In this document: positions 32,201 to 44,200 of the stretch, in pieces
Layout of the letters: every line of letters begins with the position of its first letter
Numbering within the stretch: the first letter of the stretch is position 1
From: Bugula neritina
Taxonomy: Eukaryota; Bryozoa; Gymnolaemata; Cheilostomatida; Bugulidae
Length of the DNA stretch: 64,000 bases
Assembly: GCA_964035545.1 (NCBI GenBank)
Contig: OZ037765.1
Location: forward strand, 5,964,698-6,028,697
Direction: 5' to 3'
The notes under the pieces: model-generated
Databases searched by the model: none
What the model saw: the letters and a program-made list of their open reading frames with translations, nothing else
What the model was told of the DNA's origin: nothing
Made by a program: the position numbers and the translations under genes

Positions 32201-35200
32201 ACCGACAGAGGTGCTTCCATGGGTATCGAAGGTGCCCGCTGTTGGTAATGAAAAGCCGTTTGTCACGGTAACTTTGACTGATGACGGTTCATTGGCTCCA
32301 GTAGACAGACTAGAGTTTCCTGTGTTGGAGAATGTTGATGAGGTTACAGTTAGCATTATGACGAGTCCTGATGGGCCTGAAAAGATTGTGACACCTGAAG
32401 AGACATTGCCAACCACAAGCGGTTTGATTGTGAAATTGAAGTCCCAACCAGAAGCTCTGACAGTGGTCATTAGATTTTCACCAACTGATTCTTCAAAACC
32501 AGTCAAGGTGCAACTCGATGTGTTTGCTTGTTTGAAACCAATAGAATCAACCACCAGCAAACTATCAACAACTTCAATGAGAGTCCCGACTGAAACAACA
32601 ACTTCATTGAAGGCAACTCCATCAACTGCTTCTCCTGCCACTACGACTGCTATATCTTGTGAAATCGTCGATGGAATGAAAGATCCACAATATTTGCCAA
32701 CTGATCGCATTGATACTTCACCAAGTGACAGTGAGAAAGAGAATCTGAGACCCACAGAGGTGCTTCCATGGGTATCGAAGGTGCCCGCTGTTGGTAATGA
32801 AAAGCCGTTTGTCACGGTAACTTTGACTGATGACGGTTCATTGGCTCCAGTAGACAGACTAGAGTTCCCTGTGTTGGAGAATGTTGATGAGGTTACAGTT
32901 AGCATTATGACGAGTCCTGATGGGCCTGAAAAGATTGTGACACCTGAAGAGACATTGCCAACCACAAGCGGTTTGATTGTGAAATTGAAGTCCCAACCAG
33001 AAGCTCTGACAGTGGTCATTAGATTTTCACCAACTGATTCTTCAAAACCAGTCAAGGTGCAACTCGATGTGTTTGCTTGTTTGAAACCAATAGAATCAAC
33101 CACCAGCAAACTATCAACAACTTCAATGAGAGTCCCGACTGAAACAACAACTTCATTAAAGGCTACTCCATCAACTGCTTCTCCAGCCACTACGACTGCT
33201 ATATCTTGTGAAATCGTCGATGGAATGAAAGATCCACAATATTTACCAAATAATCGCATCGAAACTTCACCAAGTGATAGTGAGAAAGAGAATCTGAGAC
33301 CGACAGAGGTGCTTCCATGGGTATCGAAGGTGCCCGCTGTTGGTAATGAAAAGCCGTTTGTCACGGTAACTTTGACTGATGACGGTTCATTGGCTCCAGT
33401 AGACAGACTAGAGTTTCCTGTGTTGGAGAATGTTGATGAGGTTACAGTTAGCATTATGACGAGTCCTGATGGGCCTGAAAAGATTGTGACACCTGAAGAG
33501 ACATTGCCAACCACAAGCGGTTTGATTGTGAAATTGAAGTCCCAACCAGAAGCTCTGACAGTGGTCATTAGATTTTCACCAACTGATTCTTCAAAACCAG
33601 TCAAGGTGCAACTCGATGTGTTTGCTTGTTTGAAACCAATAGAATCAACCACCAGCAAACTATCAACAACTTCAATGAGAGTCCCGACTGAAACAACAAC
33701 TTCATTGAAGGCAACTCCATCAACTGCTTCTCCTGCCACTACGACTGCTATATCTTGTGAAATCGTCGATGGAATGAAAGATCCACAATATTTGCCAACT
33801 GATCGCATTGATACTTCACCAAGTGACAGTGAGAAAGAGAATCTGAGACCCACAGAGGTGCTTCCATGGGTATCGAAGGTGCCCGCTGTTGGTAATGAAA
33901 AGCCGTTTGTCACGGTAACTTTGACTGATGACGGTTCATTGGCTCCAGTAGACAGACTAGAGTTCCCTGTGTTGGAGAATGTTGATGAGGTTACAGTTAG
34001 CATTATGACGAGTCCTGATGGGCCTGAAAAGATTGTGACACCTGAAGAGACATTGCCAACCACAAGCGGTTTGATTGTGAAATTGAAATCCCAACCAGAA
34101 GCTTTGACAGTGGTCATTAGATTTTCACCAACTGATTCTTCAAAACCAGTCAAGGTGCAACTCGATGTGTTTGCATGTTTGAAACCAATAGAATCAACCA
34201 CCAGCAAACTATCAACAACTTCAATAAGAGTCCCGACTGAAACAACAACTTCATTAAAGACAACTCCATCAACTGCTTCTCCTGCCACTACGACTGCTAT
34301 ATCTTGTGAAATCGTCGATGCAATGAAGGATCCTCAATATTTGCCAACGTATCGCATTGAAACTTCACCAAGTGATAGTGAGAAAGAGAATCTGAGACCC
34401 ACAGAGGTGCTTCCATGGGTATCGAAGGTGCCCGCTGTTGGTGATGAAAAGCCGTTACTCACGGTAACTTTGACTGATGACGGTTCATTGGCTCCAGTAG
34501 ACAGACTAGAGTTCCCTGTGTTGGAGAATGTTGATGAGGTTACAGTTAGCATTATGACGAGTCCTGATGGGCCTGAAAAGATTGTGACACCTGAAGAGAC
34601 ATTGCCAACCACAAGCGGTTTGATTGTGAAATTGAAATCCCAACCAGAAGCTTTGACAGTGGTCATTAGATTTTCACCAACTGATTCTTTAAAACCAGTC
34701 AAGGTGCAACTCGATGTGTTTGCATGTTTGAAACCAATAGAATCAACCACCAGCAAACTATCAACAACTTCAATGAGAGTCCCGACTGAAACAACAACTT
34801 CATTAAAGACAACTCCATCAACTGCTTCTCCAGCCACTACGACTGCTATATCTTGTGAAATCGTCGATGGAATGAAAGATCCACAATACTTACCAAATAA
34901 TCGCATCGAAACTTCACCAAGTGATAGTGAGAAAGAGAATCTGAGACCGACAGAGGTGCTTCCATGGGTATCGAAGGTGCCCGCTGTTGGTAATGAAAAG
35001 CCGTTTGTCACGGTAACTTTGACTGATGACGGTTCATTGGCTCCAGTAGACAGACTAGAGTTTCCTGTGTTGGAGAATGTTGATGAGGTTACAGTTAGCA
35101 TTATGACGAGTCCTGATGGGCCTGAAAAGATTGTGACACCTGAAGAGACATTGCCAACCACAAGCGGTTTGATTGTGAAATTGAAGTCCCAACCAGAAGC

Positions 35201-38200
35201 TCTGACAGTGGTCATTAGATTTTCACCAACTGATTCTTCAAAACCAGTCAAGGTGCAACTCGATGTGTTTGCTTGTTTGAAACCAATAGAATCAACCACC
35301 AGCAAACTATCAACAACTTCAATGAGAGTCCCGACTGAAACAACAACTTCATTAAAGACAACTCCATCAACTGCTTCTCCAGCCACTACGACTGCTATAT
35401 CTTGTGAAATCGTCGATGGAATGAAAGATCTACAATATTTACCAAATAATCGCATCGAAACTTCACCAAGTGATAGTGAGAAAGAGAATCTGAGACCGAC
35501 AGAGGTGCTTCCATGGGTATCGAAGGTGCCCGCTGTTGGTAACGAAAAGCCGTTTGTCACGGTAACTTTGACTGATGACGGTTCATTGGCTCCAGTAGAC
35601 AGACTAGAGTTCCCTGTGTTGGAGAATGTTGATGAGGTTACAGTTAGCATTATGACGAGTCCTGATGGGCCTGAAAAGATTGTGACACCTGAAGAGACAT
35701 TGCCAACCACAAGCGGTTTGATTGTGAAATTGAAATCCCAACCAGAAGCTCTGACAGTGGTCATTAGATTTTCACCAACTGATTCTTCAAAACCAGTCAA
35801 GGTGCAACTCGATGTGTTTGCTTGTTTGAAACCAATAGAATCAACCACCAGCAAACTATCAACAACTTCAATGAGGGTCCCGACTGAAACAACAACTTCA
35901 TTGAAGGCAACTCCATCAACTGCTTCTCCTGCCACTACGACTGCTATATCTTGTGAAATCGTCGATGCAATGAAGGATCCTCAATATTTGCCAACGTATC
36001 GCATTGAAACTTCACCAAGTGATAGTGAGAAAGAGAATCTGAGACCGACAGAGGTGCTTCCATGGGTATCGAAGGTGCCCGCTGTTGGTAATGAAAAGCC
36101 GTTTGTCACGGTAACTTTGACTGATGACGGTTCATTGGCTCCAGTAGACAGATTAGAGTTCCCTGTGTTGGAGAATGTTGATGAGGTTACAGTTAGCATT
36201 ATGACGAGTCCTGATGGGCCTGAAAAGATTGTGACACCTGAAGAGACATTGCCAACCACAAGCGGTTTGATTGTGAAATTGAAGTCCCAACCAGAAGCAT
36301 TGACAGTGGTCATTAGATTTTCACCAACTGATTCTTCAAAACCAGTCAAGGTGCAACTCGATGTGTTTGCATGTTTGAAACCAATAGAATCAACCACCAG
36401 CAAACTATCAACAACTTCAATGAGAGTCCCGACTGAAACAACAACTTCATTAAAGACAACTCCATCAACTGCTTCTCCTGCCACTACGACTGCTATATCT
36501 TGTGAAATCGTCGATGCAATGAAGGATCCTCAATATTTGCCAACGTATCGCATTGAAACTTCACCAAGTGATAGTGAGAAAGAGAATCTGAGACCGACAG
36601 AGGTGCTTCCATGGGTATCGAAGGTGCCCGCTGTTGGTAATGAAAAGCCGTTTGTCACGGTAACTTTGACTGATGACGGTTCATTGGCTCCAGTAGACAG
36701 ACTAGAGTTCCCTGTGTTGGAGAATGTTGATGAAGTTACAGTTAGCATTATGACGAGTCCTGATGGGCCTGAAAAGATTGTGACACCTGAAGAGACATTG
36801 CCAACCACAAGCGGTTTGATTGTGAAATTGAAGTCCCAACCAGAAGCTCTGACAGTGGTCATTAGATTTTCACCAACTGATTCTTCAAAACCAGTCAAGG
36901 TGCAACTCGATGTGTTTGCTTGTTTGAAACCAATAGAATCAACCACCAGCAAACTATCAACAACTTCAATGAGAGTCCCGACTGAAACAACAACTTCATT
37001 AAAGGCTACTCCATCAACTGCTTCTCCAGCCACTACGACTGCTATATCTTGTGAAATCGTCGATGGAATGAAAGATCCACAATATTTACCAAATAATCGC
37101 ATCGAAACTTCACTAAGTGATAGTGAGAAAGAGAATCTGAGACCGACAGAGGTGCTTCCATGGGTATCGAAGGTGCCCGCTGTTGGTAATGAAAAGCCGT
37201 TTGTCACGGTAACTTTGACTGATGACGGTTCATTGGCTCCAGTAGACAGACTAGAGTTTCCTGTGTTGGAGAATGTTGATGAGGTTACAGTTAGCATTAT
37301 GACGAGTCCTGATGAGCCTGAAAAGATTGTGACACCTGAAGAGACATTGCCAACCACAAGCGGTTTGATTGTGAAATTGAAGTCCCAACCAGAAGCTCTG
37401 ACAGTGGTCATTAGATTTTCACCAACTGATTCTTCAAAACCAGTCAAGGTGCAACTCGATGTGTTTGCTTGTTTGAAACCAATAGAATCAACCACCAGCA
37501 AACTATCAACAACTTCAATGAGAGTCCCGACTGAAACAACAACTTCATTGAAGGCAACTCCATCAACTGCTTCTCCTGCCACTACGACTGCTATATCTTG
37601 TGAAATCGTCGATGGAATGAAAGATCCACAATATTTCCCAACTGATCGCATTGATACTTCACCAAGTGACAGTGAGAAAGAGAATCTGAGACCCACAGAG
37701 GTGCTTCCATGGGTATCGAAGGTGCCCGCTGTTGGTAATGAAAAGCCGTTTGTCACGGTAACTTTGACTGATGACGGTTCATTGGCTCCAGTAGACAGAC
37801 TAGAGTTCCCTGTGTTGGAGAATGTTGATGAGGTTACAGTTAGCATTATGACGAGTCCTGATGGGCCTGAAAAGATTGTGACACCTGAAGAGACATTGCC
37901 AACCACAAGCGGTTTGATTGTGAAATTGAAATCCCAACCAGAAGCTTTGACAGTGGTCATTAGATTTTCACCAACTGATTCTTCAAAACCAGTCAAGGTG
38001 CAACTCGATGTGTTTGCATGTTTGAAACCAATAGAATCAACCACCAGCAAACTATCAACAACTTCAATAAGAGTCCCGACTGAAACAACAACTTCATTAA
38101 AGACAACTCCATCAACTGCTTCTCCTGCCACTACGACTGCTATATCTTGTGAAATCGTCGATGCAATGAAGGATCCTCAATATTTGCCAACGTATCGCAT

Positions 38201-41200
38201 TGAAACTTCACCAAGTGATAGTGAGAAAGAGAATCTGAGACCGACAGAGGTGCTTCCATGGGTATCGAAGGTGCCCGCTGTTGGTAATGAAAAGCCGTTT
38301 GTCACGGTAACTTTGACTGATGACGGTTCATTGGCTCCAGTAGACAGACTAGAGTTCCCTGTGTTGGAGAATGTTGATGAAGTTACAGTTAGCATTATGA
38401 CGAGTCCTGATGGGCCTGAAAAGATTGTGACACCTGAAGAGACATTGCCAACCACAAGCGGTTTGATTGTGAAATTGAAGTCCCAACCAGAAGCTCTGAC
38501 AGTGGTCATTAGATTTTCACCAACTGATTCTTCAAAACCAGTCAAGGTGCAACTCGATGTGTTTGCTTGTTTGAAACCAATAGAATCAACCACCAGCAAA
38601 CTATCAACAACTTCAATGAGAGTCCCGACTGAAACAACAACTTCATTAAAGGCTACTCCATCAACTGCTTCTCCAGCCACTACGACTGCTATATCTTGTG
38701 AAATCGTCGATGGAATGAAAGATCCACAATATTTACCAAATAATCGCATCGAAACTTCACTAAGTGATAGTGAGAAAGAGAATCTGAGACCGACAGAGGT
38801 GCTTCCATGGGTATCGAAGGTGCCCGCTGTTGGTAATGAAAAGCCGTTTGTCACGGTAACTTTGACTGATGACGGTTCATTGGCTCCAGTAGACAGACTA
38901 GAGTTTCCTGTGTTGGAGAATGTTGATGAGGTTACAGTTAGCATTATGACGAGTCCTGATGAGCCTGAAAAGATTGTGACACCTGAAGAGACATTGCCAA
39001 CCACAAGCGGTTTGATTGTGAAATTGAAGTCCCAACCAGAAGCTCTGACAGTGGTCATTAGATTTTCACCAACTGATTCTTCAAAACCAGTCAAGGTGCA
39101 ACTCGATGTGTTTGCTTGTTTGAAACCAATAGAATCAACCACCAGCAAACTATCAACAACTTCAATGAGAGTCCCGACTGAAACAACAACTTCATTGAAG
39201 GCAACTCCATCAACTGCTTCTCCTGCCACTACGACTGCTATATCTTGTGAAATCGTCGATGGAATGAAAGATCCACAATATTTGCCAACTGATCGCATTG
39301 ATACTTCACCAAGTGACAGTGAGAAAGAGAATCTGAGACCCACAGAGGTGCTTCCATGGGTATCGAAGGTGCCCGCTGTTGGTAATGAAAAGCCGTTTGT
39401 CACGGTAACTTTGACTGATGACGGTTCATTGGCTCCAGTAGACAGACTAGAGTTCCCTGTGTTGGAGAATGTTGATGAGGTTACAGTTAGCATTATGACG
39501 AGTCCTGATGGGCCTGAAAAGATTGTGACACCTGAAGAGACATTGCCAACCACAAGCGGTTTGATTGTGAAATTGAAATCCCAACCAGAAGCTTTGACAG
39601 TGGTCATTAGATTTTCACCAACTGATTCTTCAAAACCAGTCAAGGTGCAACTCGATGTGTTTGCTTGTTTGAAACCAATAGAATCAACCACCAGCAAACT
39701 ATCAACAACTTCAATGGGAGTCCCGACTAAAACAACAACTTCATTAAAGGCAACTCCATCAACTGCTTCTCCAGCCACTACGACTGCTATATCTTGTGAG
39801 ATCGTCGATGGAATGAAGGATCCTCAATATTTGCCAACGTATCGCATTGAAACTTCACCAAGTGATAGTGAGAAAGAGAATCTGAGACCGACAGAGGTGC
39901 TTCCATGGGTATCGAAGGTGCCCGCTGTTGGTAATGAAAAGCCGTTTGTCACGGTAACTTTGACTGATGACGGTTCATTGGCTCCAGTAAACAGACTAGA
40001 GTTCCCTGTGTTGGAGAATGTTGATGAGGTTACAGTTAGCATTATGACGAGTCCTGATGGGCCTGAAAAGATTGTGACACCTGAAGAGACATTGCCAACC
40101 ACAAGCGGTTTGATTGTGAAATTGAAGTCCCAACCAGAAGCTCTGACAGTGGTCATTAGATTTTCACCAACTGATTCTTCAAAACCAGTCAAGGTGCAAC
40201 TCGATGTGTTTGCTTGTTTAAAACCAATAGAATCAACCACCAGCAAACTATCAACAACTTCAATGAGAGTCCCGACTGAAACAACAACTGGATATTACAG
40301 CTCAACAGTGTCTTTACAACAGCCCTTTGAAAGTAGCACAGCTTCTACTACTCCTTTTTACTCCACACCCTGCATCGTTCATAATGGTTTGTTCAATTTG
40401 ATTTTTTTATCACTATTATTTTAATAATGATTTTGTTTGTTTCCTTTATTTAAACATGTTTTCATCACTTGCTTTTTAGCAGTTTCTTCTTTTTAGTTTT
40501 TCTTTTGGCTTCTTTCAATTGTAATTTTCATTCGTTCTTCAGCTCTTTCACATTTTTTGTTATTGTTCCAGTTTGCCGTTAACCTATATAATTCTCTAGT
40601 AACCACATTTAGTTTCTTGATGCCTTTTTTATGCTTTATTTAATGACGTCCCATTGTTATTGCTGATTATGATCGTATCCTGGTGTAGCTCTGATTTCTG
40701 TGTTGTTCTCATAATCTATTTACATGTTTACAGTAATGAGAACTGGTTCCATTCCATTAACCAATATTCAAGCAACTGCTGGTTCATCATTTGATTTATT
40801 GACCGATTCTCCTGATGATTGGGTTAGTCCCGCCTCTACCGTTGCGCCAACAATTGACATTCACTTTGGTGCTACTCCTCTCTATGTCAGCCATGTCGGC
40901 GTTTTTCATGCTCAAAATGTTGACCATCTTCAACTCAACTCTGTGATTCAACTCCAGGTTTGTGTGCACCTTTTTTTCGATATCTTTTTCTTGTTAACTA
41001 TGCATCTTTTCAAGTCTAAATTTTCTCTTACCAACTGTTTGCATTTATATTTTTCGTTTGCAGGTTTTTGGCAATCGCAATGGATCTTCATTTTTGAGGT
41101 TTTACATGAATGATTTGCATCTTCAAGTTTATCCTCTTTCAACATCAGAGCCGGTTTCATTCAAACTGGCAATATTTGCATGCTTGACTGCAACTACCAC

Positions 41201-44200
41201 ACTAATGCCTCCAACATCTGCTAGCACCCCTGCTGGTAAGTGCTATTTACTGTTTTATGTATTGTTTTTGTTTTTTGTTTGCGTAATTGTTCTTTTAGTG
41301 GCTTCTGAATAGGCTTTGACCGTTGTCTCATAGAACTATTTTGTTGTTGTTTGTATTGTTGTTATAATAATCGCATTTTTTTGGCCACTTATTCTTTAAC
41401 TTGTGTTTTACTTTCATGGTGTATCTGTTTGTCGTTTGTCTGTCAAAGTTTTTAGATATGCCTACATAATATTATTTAATTGCTTTGAATGTCCATCTTT
41501 TACACGTGAAGTTTTGAAGGTTTTTGTCACAGTCTTCATTATACTTTCTCGAGTCCTTGCTATTCAATGTTCACAGTACATATTTCTCACACTTTCTTTG
41601 CTATGTCTGCTGTAAGTCACTGTTTCAGTTTGTCCCCTATTCTTTAGTGTAGTATCGGTTGTTTCCAGTCATTACATCTTGTTTCTAACTCCATCCATTT
41701 ATATTCTGCTGGTATATAGTAGGTTTAACGCTTATCTTTAGTGTTAGTCAGCATTCAACCTTGTTTTTTCCCTATGCAATTTATTGCTTAATGCTGACTA
41801 TATTTAGCTGTGTTTTTTTTTAATTTCACCCTTTGGTACAAGGTTTATTTTTCAGCTTTTCAAATTAGCATGCAACGTACAGTTTTTAAGCTATATATAT
41901 GTTGGCTGTGTTATGAAAACTGTTTACCGCGGTACTTAACTGTTCATTACAGCTATATCTTGTAATGCAAAAACATATTGCTTTGAAAAACTTCTTCTGA
42001 CCAATGATGTATGTCATCTAAACCATTCCCATTGTTTTACTAAACTGCATAAATTAATGTTTTTGTCTTGCAGAATACTGCATTGTCCCTACTGGCACCT
42101 TTGGCACATCTTCACCAGCTGATGAACTAGTCGGGTACATTGATGTCGACAATCAAGCTGGCTTCAATATATCTGCTGGAGATAAGCCTGTTCGTTTGGG
42201 TGACCAAGTTCCTAGTGATTTGGTAGTCAAGTCAATACTTAAATGTGAACAGTGGTGAGTCTATAATTCACATCTGTTGAGTTTAAGGTAATAACTTTAT
42301 GTAATGTAAGGTTTTCAGCTTTTCAAAGAATCTTTGACACACTACATTCATGCAGTAATAAAGTATTTATAGATACCTTAGCTATAGATGTAGATAATAG
42401 GTAAGGTGTATATGCTTAGATTAATACTGCATAAATAAAGTGTGTCCAGGATTCCTTAAAATACGTGTTTCTGTAACTTTGAACACTTAACTTGTGCCGC
42501 TTTCAACATTAGTTGCTTCGTACAATCATTTATAACTCAAAAACTAATGCAAGCTTTTTTTACAATCATTTATAACTGAGCTCTTTAATCAGCCGTATAA
42601 CTGAGCTGTGTGATTTAGATAACTCTTTAATCAGCATATTGCATCTTTTACATTTAAATTGTGTCTCTTCAGCAGTGAGCTTTGCATGTTTTTCATTTCA
42701 ACCACTTGTTTTGCAGTCAATGTGAAGGCACCTCTCTAGCCTGCTCAGAGTACACGCCATGTCCATGCAGCTGGTCCGAGTGGACTGACTACGGTGAATG
42801 TACAAAACCCTGTGGAGGTGGTCAACAGGAGAAAACACGGTCTGGATATGGTGTTGGTTGTGAGCTGAAAACAGAAACTAAAGTTAGAGACTGCAACATT
42901 GATAATTGCACAAGTTAGTAGCTAGTAATCAACCAGCTGCTCTTATTTATTAGTGTCATGTGGTGTTTTTTGCACAACAATAAACAATGACTGCATTTGT
43001 TTTTATAGCTTTTTTTCTAAACTTGTTGGCATACCTGTTTTAGTTGAATGTACTTGGGGACAGTGGGGTAACTGGTCTTCTTGCTCCAAGACCTGTGACG
43101 GAGGAGAGAAAGTTAGAACTAGGTCATACACACCACCTCAAGCTGAGTGTGATGGTCTGAGCAAGCAAACTAGTCCGTGCAACTTATTCTCATGCAAAGG
43201 TGATTTTCTTCTTTTGTCTGCGCACTGCGTCTTAAAAATATACTGTGTATATCTAACAGGGTGAATGTATCCATCACAACGCAAAAAGATGGTTTTTTGT
43301 TGATATTTGTTAAGTGTGACTCAATAGAGTGTGTTTGTTTTCATGCGTTTTATCTTCAAAATTTTTTAGCCATGTATGATATGTCTTTTTCTGCCAAATA
43401 TTTACAACTGATTATCTTTATAGAAAACTGCACAGATGGCTTGGAGTACAAGGATTGTGGCAGTTACTGCCCGTATACATGTCGCCATCTCAGAGGTATC
43501 GAGGGCTGTGTAACAGATGGATGCCAGCCAGGATGTCATTGTCCCAATGGACAATATCGTGACGATAATGGAGACTGCGTTCCTGTTTGCCCTTGTTACT
43601 TCAACAACGCAACTCTTGAAATCGGAGAAAAATTTCCTTCACCCACTTCAAAATGCGACATTTGGTATGCGAAAAATTATGTTGAAACAATAAGTAATAA
43701 AAGCTTCTGATAAAATAATTTTTGCAAATTTAGCAAATTCATCAACCTGCAATTATATGATAATTAGACTTTGTAAGGGTTTGCATTTTGCTTGTAATTT
43801 TTTAAGAGAAAATTTTTAATGTTGAGTTTTTCTTTGTAAATTAATTACAGACTGTGTTTTTAGTGTAAGCAACCATGCACATGGGAGATTTAGTTATAAA
43901 CTATAATCTACATAAAAACTCTTTAAATAATAAGATAGTTTTTGTATTGTAATAGCAAATAAAAGCACAGCGTGTTTAATGAAAATAGGTCTGTCCTAAG
44001 CATAATGTTGTCTCTGTTTAAGTGTCTTAAGTGAATGCGTTTCACTACAGTTTTAAAATTTGCCCTTTTATTTCAGTGAGTGCACAGAGGATGGCATCCA
44101 ATGCTCTCCTATAGAGAGTGGCTGCTCAGGTGAGGGAATAACTCCTCTTTTTTATCAATCTTTCTGTTTTCGTAACTCTTTCATGCCAAACCTCCGCTTA

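Noticed and set aside
30491-34288. 1,265-codon minus-strand reading frame and similar minus-strand frames of 167-533 codons across 26099-40246
   Set aside because: They mirror the 549-base coding unit, share the repeat period, have no start context, splice partner or recognisable domain, and end wherever a common unit variant brings in an antisense TGA. The plus frame joins conserved domains on both sides.
26070-40289. CRISPR-like array or satellite interpretation of the 549-bp repeats
   Set aside because: The repeats are directly adjacent with no spacers, remain in one reading frame and encode a folded-looking domain with conserved Cys. This is a coding array in an animal gene.
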